Assembly: GCA_036169595.1 (NCBI GenBank)
Contig: CM069766.1
Span: 2,283,501 to 2,347,500, forward strand
Direction of reading: 5' to 3'
DNA length: 64,000 nucleotides
Source: Dictyostelium firmibasis
Taxonomy: Eukaryota; Evosea; Eumycetozoa; Dictyosteliales; Dictyosteliaceae
Each line of letters begins with the position of its first letter. Position 1 is the stretch's first letter. Shown here in pieces: positions 46,243 through 55,591 of this stretch. The notes below the pieces were generated by a model. That model saw only the letters and a list, made by a program, of their open reading frames with translations. It did no database searches and was not told the DNA's origin. The translations under genes and the position numbers were made by a program.

Positions 46243-47098
46243 ATGCAAGATTCTTATTATTTAATGTCAAAAAATCAATTTCAAGATTTATATAATGATA
46301 ATTCAATTTATTTTAGTGAGGATTCAAATATAGAAAATATAATATCTTGTGAAAATGCTCCCTTTGGTTCTTCAATTGAAGCAACCAGTAATTTTGATAC
46401 CAACTATTATAGTAACAATAATATAATAAATTCGACAACATTAAAGGGATCAACCCCAAAGAAAACCCCAAATGGTTTTAAGAATTTAAATACAATTATT
46501 ATTCCTCCAGTTCATTTAACTCCGATTAGTGAAAATGTTTTTACTGATACTATAAATTCTCAAATTGTTCCAAGTTTTCAATCATCAAGCAATTTACCAC
46601 AACAAACACCATCAAATAATATTACATCTAATAATTCAAACCCTACAAATAATTTGGAAAAATCAAACGCAATCGCTGAAGTCGTACAACATGAACAAGA
46701 ACAAGACTTTATTTCCACTGCCTACCAAAATAATATCGATTCATTAAATAATAATTTAAACAGTAGCACTACAAACCAAATAATTGAAAATATAAACATC
46801 AAAAACAATGATAATAATAATACCAGTAACAATAATAGTAGTAACTATACATATCACGATCCAAATTACCAAGATCCTGAAAAAGTTCAATTAACAATGA
46901 ATTGCTTTAAATTAATTCAATATTGCAATCAATTAACAAATTTAACAAAACAAGCATTTTCTAATCCTTCAGCCGCTGCATGTGAACTTGATACCTTATC
47001 AACCATGGGAAATTACATTCAATATGAAATTTCTTCTCTTAAATCATCGTTGGTCAAAAAATTACCAAATGAAACCCAACAACAAAGCCAACATCATC

Positions 47099-47183
<85 letters not shown>

Positions 47184-48027
47184 CCATCATCATCAACAAC
47201 AACACCATCATTCTCAACAACAACACCATCAACACTTTAGACAACAAGTTCACCAACAACATATTCAACAACAAATTAATAGTTGTAATATCCCAAGATC
47301 TCCATTTGATTCATGTGTCCCAAACTCTTCATATTTAAACTCCCCGTTGGTTGTAAATGATTTTGGATATTATTCGCCTAATCCAATGATAAATAATAAT
47401 GATAAAATAAATTGTGAATCTGGTGCTTTTTGCAGTGCAATTTCCTCGCCATTGCCACCAAACTCCTCATATACAAGTCCCTATATCAAAAATCAAAATA
47501 GTCCACAATCAAAAGTTGTTAAAAAGCAATTAAAAGGTTCAAAACAATCCCCAACTTATATTAACTTAACAGAAAACATGATACGTGCTCAAACAAAAAA
47601 ACAAAAAAAAACAATAAATAGAGTGTGTGTTAATTGTAAAACCAGTGATACACCGGAATGGCGTAGAGGTCCACAAGGAGCCAAAACTCTTTGTAATGCA
47701 TGTGGTATTAGATATAGACTCCAACAACAAATTCCACAATCAAATTTAAACTCACCAAGAGAATCCTATGCTGTGTTACCATCATGTGATGATAATAGTA
47801 AACAACAAACTCCAGCAAACTCAATTACCAACACAAGTACCAATACAAACACCAATACCAATACTACTACTCAATCATCCACAATCACTCAACAACAAAT
47901 TCCACATCCAATTCAATCACCATTGAAAATGTTAAATATCGACCAACAAATTCATAATAGTTATGAAAACAACTTTAAAAATCAATTGAATGATAAAGAG
48001 TTCCTTCTTATGGACTCTTTTGAATAA
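46243..48027 (+). CDS. GATA-type zinc finger transcription factor
   Basis: Single exon, 594 residues, start at ATGCAAGATTC. One GATA finger near the C-terminus: Cys462-x2-Cys465-x18-Cys484-x2-Cys487, with the signature TPEWRRGPQGAKTLCNACG followed by IRYRLQQQ. It is preceded by a basic stretch (TKKQKKTINR) suitable for nuclear import and DNA contact. The rest is Asn/Gln/Ser/Thr-rich, including poly-Gln/His at bases 47083-47235 and a conserved-looking helix (KVQLTMNCFKLIQYCNQL). It belongs to the Dictyostelium gta family of single-finger GATA factors; I cannot tell which member. It probably binds (A/T)GATA sites as a developmental regulator. Confidence 0.9.
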
Positions 48028-48250
48028 AAAAAATAAATAAATAATAATAAAAGCGAGTGTATTAAATTTGTATGATAATTTTAATTTTCCAATTCTCTTA
48101 TAAATATTAATTTATTTAAAAAAAAAATTACTACTATTATTATTTTTTTTTTTTTCTCTATATATTTCTTGTGATAGGATTTTTTTTTTTTTTTTTTTTT
48201 TTCTATATATTTTATGTATTATATATTTAAATAATCAATTAAATTATTTT

Positions 48251-49550
48251 TTAATTGTTTTTCTTAATTTCTTTCCTAATATCAATTAATTTAGTGTAAT
48301 AGTATACATTTTGGTCTTCATCATTTTCATTATCACATTTGGTGAAGTTTTTTGGGATCCACGGTTTACCCTCTCTTGTTTTTGCTAAAGTTCTTTGATT
48401 CTCTTCAACCAAAGTTTTTTGTTTTGAAGCTTCGTCTTCATTGTTATTTAAAAGGTTTTCGATGACATGTTTCCAAACTACTCTTGAATTATTTTCTTCT
48501 AACTCTTGTGATGGTAAAGTGATTGGTTGAGTAGTTTCACTATTTATATCGAAAAATGGGGTAGTTTTACCAGTTTTTGTAGAGGTTATTGAAACTGAAC
48601 CATCGAATTTACCCTCCAATGTATATAATGCCTTCTTTGATGATTGATGTTTAACCTTTACCAAGAGAGAATATTTACTCTTAAACAAACCCTTACCTTT
48701 GAAATCAATCTCTGCAGAGTAACCAGTTTTCTTACAAATTAAATTAGTTGAACCAACTGTTTCAGTGGATAATGATCCAACCAATACACCTTTTACAATG
48801 ATTTTTGGGGCCTCTACAATGTATTCCTCATCGAGTGATGGAATTTCATAGACTAATTTACCCTCCATACTATTCTCCAATGAATTTGCCCAAAACTTTG
48901 ATGTTGGTGATAGATAGGAATGAAATATTACACCATTCTGTTGATTGTGCATACAAAAACCACTCGATGGTGGATGATGTGAAATTTGTTCCGCTATATA
49001 TTCTGTTGTTGATCCATCTTTATGAACCCATTTACATTCATAGGTCTCTCCAATCACTGGGTTGAATGGACTCTTTGCAATCTTTTGTTGAATCCATCCT
49101 GATAAATAAAATTTTAATATCTCTAAAAATCTCTCTTCCTCACTTTCAATATTTTTAACTCTATCATTAATTAGAAAATAATAAAATTTTTAATTAATTT
49201 AATTTATCTTTTTTTTTTATATATATTTTTTATTTTTTTTTTATTCATTTTTTTTTTTGGTATTTTTATTTTTCAAAAAAAAAAAATAATAAAACTTACT
49301 TTAAAAAGATATCCAAATATGAACCTTGATCAGTTAATTTTTCTAAAAATGAACGTGGTTCACTGTAAGAGATTGGTAAGGACATTTTATAAAATGGTTG
49401 TTTTGAAGTAAATTGTTTTAGGAAACTAGAATTTTTCTTTTTATCATCACTGTCTTGGCAATCGTTATTTATATCTAAATCATCTTCAATAATCTCTTCT
49501 TCAACCTCTTCCTCATAACATATATTTGATTCATCAGATATATCTGTCAT
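48251..49550 (-). CDS. Oxysterol-binding protein (short OSBP/ORP)
   Basis: Exons 49550-49300 and 49160-48251 (donor GTAAGT, acceptor GATAG), 386 residues. The N-terminal 40 residues are acidic. The ORD domain follows: KMSLPISYSEPRSFLEKL, SPFNPVIGETYEC (residues 114-126) and the OSBP signature EQISHHPP at 141-148, which binds the phosphoinositide head group. Later blocks include KFDGSVSI and a C-terminal RVVWKHVIENLL. No PH domain and no FFAT motif, so it is a minimal ORP like other Dictyostelium OSBPs (osb family). Known role: sterol or PI4P exchange between membranes at contact sites. The individual osb letter cannot be assigned from sequence alone. Confidence 0.9.
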
Positions 49551-50333
49551 TTTTTTTTTTTTAATAATATATATTATGTATTTATTAAGTTAATTTTATT
49601 TTAATTCGTAAATTACTAAAATTATTTTGATTTTGTTGTTTATAAATTATTGAAATTGATTTTTTTTTTTTAAAAATAAAAAATATTATTTATTATTTTA
49701 TTTTATTTAATTTTTTATTTTATTTTATTTTATTTTATTTTTATTTTATTTTTTATTTTATTTTATTTTATTTTATTTTTTTATTTTTTTTTTTATTTAT
49801 GATTATAATAATGACTATAGTAAATAATTTTTTTGGAATGGAAAATATGTAATAGTACAAAAAAAAAAAAAAAAATTTATTGGTATTATAGAATTGTGTT
49901 TTTGATATTATTAAAAAAAAAAAAAAAAAATGTTCGGTGGAATGCTCAATTAAAAAAAAAAAGACACAATCCTAGAATCTAAAGGGCCAAAATTAAAAAA
50001 AAAAAATAAAAAAAAAAATAAAAAAAAAATAAAAAAAAAATAAAAAAACAAATTAAAAAAAAAAAAAAAAATTAAGTTTCACTTTTTTTTTTTTCAGTAT
50101 CAACATGTCGCGATATTTTCTCCTTTTTCAACTGAAAAAAAGCAATCGACGTAGGTTGGTCGTGAAGCCAAAAAAAAAAAAAAACAATGCCATGAATATT
50201 CAAAAAAAAAAAAAAAAAAATTAAAAAAAAAAAAAAAATTTATATTAAAAATAAAAAAATCTGAATGTTGTTGCGTTGTTAATATTACGTTTTTTTATTG
50301 GGATATTTTCAAATTTTGGAAAAAAAAAAAAAA
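49551..50333. other. Intergenic upstream of OSBP
   Basis: TTTTA pentanucleotide-like repeats at 49690-49795, A-runs, and a compact G/C-containing patch at 50095-50175 including a CGAC/GTCG stem. No frame was found. Confidence 0.5.
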
Positions 50334-50710
50334 TTAAAATGGTTCGATTGATAATAACTTTTTGCCTAAATCCGATAGTTGAGGTTGTGAATAGTTAGTG
50401 GTCTCTAAATTTGCAAATTTTTTAGCGACGTAACTTGGATGTATACCAGTTTGATACCAAATTTTTTGAGCTTCAGCATATTGTATATTTATTGGCACCA
50501 TTGGTAAATGAGCAGCATAAACCACCTCTCTAATTGATGGTCCAGAATGAATCGTATCATTACAATGTGGCATTCTCCAATCCCAAAATAAAACATCACC
50601 CCTTTCAATTGGAATATACTCTAATTGATCGATAATATCTAAATGTTGACCCTCTTGAAAGTCATATGCGTTACCTCTTTTTAAAATTTCTGTAGGAGTT
50701 GTTCGATTTG

Positions 50711-50784
<74 letters not shown>

Positions 50785-51674
50785 AGTTGGGATTTATGTT
50801 GATTAAAATATTTTACACAATTTTTATGAAATTTAGGTATTGTCCAGAAACCACCTTGGCCAGTTTTTGGAGTATCAGTGCAACTAACAAACGCTTGAAT
50901 TGGTTGCCAAAATCTTAAAGGAACATGTTCGATTTGTTTATCTTTATTTAAGAGTTCACCTCTAAATAAATGGAATGGGTTACAATCTAAATGCAAGCCT
51001 GTACCTTTTTGATGTTTAGTTTGTTGTTCAACAAGTTTATTATCGTTATTGTTATTACCAATGATTGTTGGTATTCTAAAACCACATCTATTTATAAACA
51101 TAAACATATGTTGTGGATCAAAATCTCCATATTCATTTGGCCATTCATTTTCATCATTGTATGATAGGATTATGTCATCTCTAGTCTTTGGTGTTGATGA
51201 ATAGGTGAACTGAAATAGCTGAACAAAACTATCATATAAATTTTTATCCTCTCTAATTTTATATTCATATTTACCATGATAAAAATTAACCATACCACCA
51301 AACCCATTTGAAACATTTGCCATCTTTAATTCTTGTTCTGATAACAACTCAGACTCTTCTTTTGAACCAATTGTTGTATTACCAAAATCAATCGATGCAT
51401 TATTCTTTAAATATTCTCTAACTTCAATTTGATGATTAGTTAATAGTCTATCATCAATTAGTCCTCGTTTAACTACCACATATCCATTCTCATTGAAATG
51501 CTCTAGCTCCTCTTTGGTCAATGGTCCTTTATATTCAGGTTTCATCATACTATTATCATGAAATTCCATTGCTTGCGTCGGTATGACGCTAAATGGTTTG
51601 GATAATGTTGTCATTGATAACTTTTTATTATAACCATTAAATAATTTTTTTGTAATACTCCTTATTTTTAACAT
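50334..51674 (-). CDS. Phytanoyl-CoA dioxygenase (PhyH)-like 2-oxoglutarate oxygenase
   Basis: Single exon, 446 residues, start ATG at 51672-51674. The N-terminus (MLKIRSITKKLFNGYNKKLS) could be a mitochondrial presequence. KEELEHFNENGYVVVKRGL is the standard opening of PhyH-type proteins. The Fe(II) triad is readable: His228 and Asp230 in GTGLHLDCNP, and a distal His at about 370 in VLFWDWRMPHCND, followed about 12 residues later by Arg (SIREVVYAAH), which should bind 2-oxoglutarate. A run of about 24 Gln is inserted between the HxD pair and the distal His. The fold and cofactors are well supported; the substrate is unknown. Confidence 0.82.
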
Positions 51675-52099
51675 TATTATTACTCCTACTATTATTTAAA
51701 TAAAACATAAAAATTGAATAATTTGTATTTTTTTTTTATTTTTTTTTCAAAAATTATTCTATTTTCATTATTATTTTTGAAAAATAAAAAATAAAAAAAA
51801 TTTAAAAAAAATCTTTATGCACAAATACAGTCCACACTTCTTTATAAAGAAAAAGCTTTATAAGGTGTTTGTGGTGAAAAAATTATGAATTCTACCTTCT
51901 ATATAAAAAAAAAAAAATAAAAAAAAATAAAAAAAAATAAAAAAATAAAAAAAATAAAAAAAAGTAAAAAAAAATGGCATTATTTAAATTAGCTAAAAAT
52001 TGACACTTTTTTATTTTTTTTTTTTAAAATTTTTCAATGGAAGCAATAAAATAAAAAATTTTAATAATAGTTGATTTTTTTTTTTTAAAATTAATAATG
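51675..52099. other. Intergenic upstream of PhyH-like gene
   Basis: A/T-rich, with an imperfect hairpin around TTATAAAG/CTTTATAA at 51843-51865. It ends at the 3' end of the first small-RNA unit. Confidence 0.5.
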
Positions 52100-52252
52100 G
52101 AATGTAGGCTTGAGTGAATAGTATCAAACTCTTATAAAGAAAAGCTAGATGTGGAAACTGCCTTGTGTTTTTTCTCTGCAAACGAAATCTAAACTCACTT
52201 GAGATGGAATCCCTAATGAATCGGATTGAAATCCGAGTGCAAGATCTTTTCA
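52100..52252 (-). ncRNA. DUSE-driven small RNA, H/ACA-like, copy 1
   Basis: A 160-bp block (52101-52260) recurs at 53280-53439 with one difference in 160 positions. On the minus strand it is preceded by CCCATAA (52309-52315), the Dictyostelium small-RNA promoter element, about 57 bases before the presumed 5' end near 52250. The minus-strand RNA shows a 5' hairpin region (TCGGAT, loop TTCA, ATCCGA), a hinge AGAAAA fitting the H-box ANANNA, a 3' hairpin closed by AGGC/GCCU, and ACA (52105-52103) three bases from the 3' end. That order is the H/ACA snoRNA layout. Ends and class are inference; modification targets are unknown. It cannot code: all frames are short. Confidence 0.7.
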
Positions 52253-52308
52253 TAACTTTTAAAATTATTTCAACAATTCCTAAATCATCCAATATTGAAA
52301 CACTTTTG

Positions 52309-52315
52309 TTATGGG
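52309..52315 (-). promoter_or_regulatory. DUSE upstream of small RNA copy 1
   Basis: CCCATAA on the minus strand, 49 bases outside the duplicated block. The flanks otherwise differ from copy 2. Confidence 0.75.
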
Positions 52316-52537
52316 TGTCTTTTTTTTTTTTTTTCATTATTTTCGTTTTTTTTTTTTTTCGTTTTTTTTTTTTTTTTTTTTTTCACCAACACATATCCAT
52401 CGAACTTGGGATACACAACAACCACAATATTTTCCACACCTATTATTTGTTTAAATAATAATATCACATAAAAAAAAAACAACCACATAAAAAAAAAAAA
52501 ATAATAACTTTCAACAAAAAAAATTTACGGCAGGTTT

Positions 52538-52798
52538 ATGAGTGATTACAATGAACAGGTCATTATTATACCAGATAACCTCTTCAAAATTCTTTCAAAT
52601 ATAAAAAGTAATTTTATATTAAATGTAGATGAAATTTTTCAATGTAGATTGTGTAATGGAAATCAAACATCAATTCACAAATATTTTTTTTTATTAATTG
52701 AATTCAATAATTTGAAAAAAAATTCTAAAAATGACTTTAACTTTGATGATATAATTGAACCAATATTTTTTTGTAGAACCTTATCAATCGAAAAGTAA
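52538..52798 (+). CDS. Small hypothetical protein, possibly a gene fragment
   Basis: An 86-residue frame with ordinary composition: VIIIPDNLFKILSNIKSNFI, then FQCRLCNGNQTSIHKYFFLL. It looks protein-like and is not a repeat translation, but it is short, lies between the two small-RNA copies and has no obvious neighbour exon. It may be a real small gene or a truncated remnant carried in this rearranged segment. Confidence 0.4.
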   Translation: MSDYNEQVIIIPDNLFKILSNIKSNFILNVDEIFQCRLCNGNQTSIHKYFFLLIEFNNLKKNSKNDFNFDDIIEPIFFCRTLSIEK

Positions 52799-52807
52799 AT
52801 TAGGTGA

Positions 52808-53114
52808 AATTTTTTCAAATAATTTAATATTTTATTTGAATACTCTATAGTTTCTTTTCTATTTTGATTTTTATAATATAATAATTTTGAAATATTAAAC
52901 CCAAATGAAATTAATTATATAAAGATTGAAATGAAGAAAATCTTTAAAAAATTAGTTTTAGATGTAAATTTTTTCAGATAGTTGAATATTTTATTTGAAT
53001 ACTCTATAGTTTCTTTTCTATTTTGATTTTAACATCTAAAACTAATTGTTTAAAAATTTTCTTTATTTCAATCTTTATATAATTAATTTCATTTGGGTTT
53101 AATATTTCAAAATT
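52808..53114. repeat. Direct repeat plus 83-bp inverted repeat (palindrome)
   Basis: Arms 52883-52965 and 53032-53114 are inverted copies differing at about 3 positions. The 66-nt spacer (52967-53030) is itself a near copy of 52808-52871, of which the last 46 bases are identical. The unit is therefore repeat A, arm, repeat A, inverted arm. If transcribed it would fold into a hairpin with a stem of about 83 bp. Confidence 0.9.
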
Positions 53115-53278
53115 AATTATATGTTTATTAATTAATTTGAAATTAGAATGATCCATTTTTTTATTTTTACTTTAACATTTTTTTTTAAAAAATTTTTTTC
53201 AAAAAAAAAAAAATATACTATTAACTATTTTTCTTTAATTTGTGTGTGTGTAATGGTTTTTTTTTAAATTTAATTATG

Positions 53279-53431
53279 TAATGTAGGCTTGAGTGAATAG
53301 TATCAAACTTTTATAAAGAAAAGCTAGATGTGGAAACTGCCTTGTGTTTTTTCTCTGCAAACGAAATCTAAACTCACTTGAGATGGAATCCCTAATGAAT
53401 CGGATTGAAATCCGAGTGCAAGATCTTTTCA
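53279..53431 (-). ncRNA. DUSE-driven small RNA, H/ACA-like, copy 2
   Basis: Second copy of the 160-bp unit (53280-53439). The single difference from copy 1 (52131 C, here T) turns a U-G pair into U-A in the apical stem of the predicted 3' hairpin (CUUUU against AAGAG or AAAAG), so pairing is kept. CCCATAA lies at 53487-53493 on the minus strand, 48 bases outside the block, against 49 for copy 1. Hinge AGAAAA and terminal ACA are identical. Preserved promoter spacing in otherwise unrelated flanks argues that both copies are functional genes. Confidence 0.7.
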
Positions 53432-53486
53432 TAACTTTTCAAATGATTTTAAATTTTAATAAGTAGTCATCTAGAGTATATGTCTT

Positions 53487-53493
53487 TTATGGG
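53487..53493 (-). promoter_or_regulatory. DUSE upstream of small RNA copy 2
   Basis: CCCATAA on the minus strand at nearly the same distance as in copy 1, while surrounding sequence is unrelated. Confidence 0.75.
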
Positions 53494-53810
53494 TTGAAAT
53501 TTTTTATTTTTTTTCAAATTTTTTTTTATTTTTTTTTTTTATTTTTTTTTTAATTTTTTATAATTAGAGTATTAATAGGAATCAAAAAAAAAAAAAAGAA
53601 AATATGATTCCCAAATTTTTTTTTATTTTTTTATTTTTATATTTACTTCAATCTTTCTTTTATTTAAATAATTAATATATATACACTACCCAATCAAATA
53701 TCTAAAAACTATTTAGATATTTTTTTTTTTTTTTTTTGTTTTTATTTTTATTTTTTTTTTTTATTTTATTTTTTTTATTTTTTTGTTAAATTTCATTTGA
53801 ACAATATAAA
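53494..53810. other. Intergenic upstream of the AnmK-like gene
   Basis: T- and A-runs only; promoter of the 53811 gene. No other signal. Confidence 0.5.
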
Positions 53811-55037
53811 ATGGGAGAAATATATATTGGTGTAATGTCAGGTACATCATTGGATGGTATTGATGTTGTGATTATAGAATTTAGTGATAAAGATGAGAAT
53901 GATGAAAACATAAAAAGAATAAATGTAAAACAAAGTTATTCTCATTCAATGCCAATTGATATAAAGAAAGATGTATTATCGATGTGCCAAGGTCAAAAAA
54001 CTACATTATCAGAGGTTGGTGATTTAAATAGAAGACTTGGTATAGTTTATGCAGAGGCTATAAATGAAGCAATTAAACTTTCATCAATTGATCCAAATTC
54101 GATATTAGCTATTGGATGTCATGGTCAAACAGTTTGGCATCAACCACCAACCAAAACAAAAACAACAACAACAACAATAATAACAGATTCACAAAAAAAT
54201 GATGGATTTACAATTCAATTAGGTGATTGTAATAGAATAGCCACTTTAACAGGTATAACCACTATAGGTGATTTTAGAAATAGAGATATTTCATATGGTG
54301 GTCAAGGTGCACCATTAACTCCATCATTTCATAAATATTCATTATCAAGCTCAAAAGAAACTAGAATAATTTTAAATATTGGTGGTATTTCAAATATAAC
54401 TTTATTACCATCAAATAATATTATTCCAGTAACAGGATTTGATACAGGACCAGGTAATATTTTATTAGATAGTTGGATTCAATTAAAAATGAATGGTAAA
54501 CCATATGATAAGGATGGTGAATGGGCAAATCAAGGTAAAATAAATGAACTACTTTTAAAGTCATTATATGATTATTCAAGTTCATTTTTGAATAAATTAC
54601 CACCAAAATCAACTGGTCGTGAGTTATTTAATATTCAATGGTTATTAAATGTAATTGAATCGATTAAAGATAATGAAAAGGTTAGGGATGAGGATGTTCA
54701 AGCAACATTACTAGAGTTTACATGTAGAACTATAGTTGATGAAATTATTCGTATTAAAAATTGTAAAATTGATAGGGTTTTGGTTTGTGGAGGTGGTTGT
54801 AAAAATAAATTAATAATGAATAGACTTTCAACACTACTAAAAGATTATGATGACAGTTGTAAAGTCTCAACAACCGATGAATTTGGTATCAATAGCCAAG
54901 ATATGGAGGCCATTGCATTTGCATGGTTTGCCAAAAGAACTTTAAATCACCAAACTTCAAATTTAATTTCTGTAACAGGTGCCTCAAAAGAAACAATTTT
55001 GGGTGCAATTTATTTAAAAAACAATTTCGAAAACTAA
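53811..55037 (+). CDS. anmK: Anhydro-N-acetylmuramic acid kinase (AnmK-like)
   Basis: Single exon, 408 residues; bacterial AnmK is about 370. ASKHA kinase motifs are in order: phosphate-1 IGVMSGTSLDGIDVVIIEF at the N-terminus, GCHGQTVWHQPP, the substrate-site TIGDFRNRDISYGGQGAPL, phosphate-2 NIGGISNITLLP, GFDTGPGNILLD, the adenosine motif VLVCGGGCKNK, and DMEAIAFAWFA. In bacteria AnmK hydrolyses the 1,6-anhydro ring and phosphorylates the sugar, recycling cell-wall muropeptides. An amoeba eating bacteria could use it to salvage peptidoglycan. Codons are fully amoeba-like, so any transfer is old. Extra length comes from a Thr/Lys insert near residue 120. The symbol is the bacterial one. Confidence 0.92.
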   Translation: MGEIYIGVMSGTSLDGIDVVIIEFSDKDENDENIKRINVKQSYSHSMPIDIKKDVLSMCQGQKTTLSEVGDLNRRLGIVYAEAINEAIKLSSIDPNSILAIGCHGQTVWHQPPTKTKTTTTTIITDSQKNDGFTIQLGDCNRIATLTGITTIGDFRNRDISYGGQGAPLTPSFHKYSLSSSKETRIILNIGGISNITLLPSNNIIPVTGFDTGPGNILLDSWIQLKMNGKPYDKDGEWANQGKINELLLKSLYDYSSSFLNKLPPKSTGRELFNIQWLLNVIESIKDNEKVRDEDVQATLLEFTCRTIVDEIIRIKNCKIDRVLVCGGGCKNKLIMNRLSTLLKDYDDSCKVSTTDEFGINSQDMEAIAFAWFAKRTLNHQTSNLISVTGASKETILGAIYLKNNFEN

Positions 55038-55048
55038 ATTGAAAAACT

Positions 55049-55094
<46 letters not shown>

Positions 55095-55540
55095 ATAATA
55101 ATAATAATAATTAAATTTTATTTATGAAAATAGTTTTTTTTTTTTTTTTTTTTTTTTTTATTACTAATAAATAGGGAGGGTAAAAATTTGTAAATTGTTT
55201 TGTTTGGAGAAAAATAAAAATAAAATTTTTTAAAAAAAAAAAATTGATCCAATTTTTTTTCAATTTAACAATATTGATTAAAAAATAAAAAGTTCAATAT
55301 ATGTGTGTGTGTGTGTGGTTTAAATAAATCAAAGTGAGTTCAATATCGATGATGAGTAATAGTATGTGAATAAAGGTGGTTGGTACTACTTCATAATTTT
55401 AAAAAGTTATGATCTTTTTGAATTGAAATAAAATTTTTTTTAAAAAAAATAAAGATGATTGGTTTACTACAAAACAAAGAGTTTTGAATTAAAATCTAAA
55501 TGAATAAAACTAAAAATAGAATTTCAAAAAAAAACCCAAC

Positions 55541-55591
<51 letters not shown>

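Noticed and set aside
52011-52458. Frames on both strands across the first small-RNA unit
   Set aside because: Both strands have similar short frames, one dominated by homopolymer ends. Near-identity of the two copies with no frame preference and a DUSE at fixed distance favour an RNA gene.
52101-53439. The 160-bp direct repeats as LTRs of a small retroelement
   Set aside because: There is no TG...CA termini, primer-binding site, polymerase-like frame or target duplication. The conserved outside element is a DUSE at one end only.
55343-55420. GATGATGA at 55349 as a box C of a C/D snoRNA
   Set aside because: No CTGA box D follows at a suitable distance and there is no DUSE upstream.
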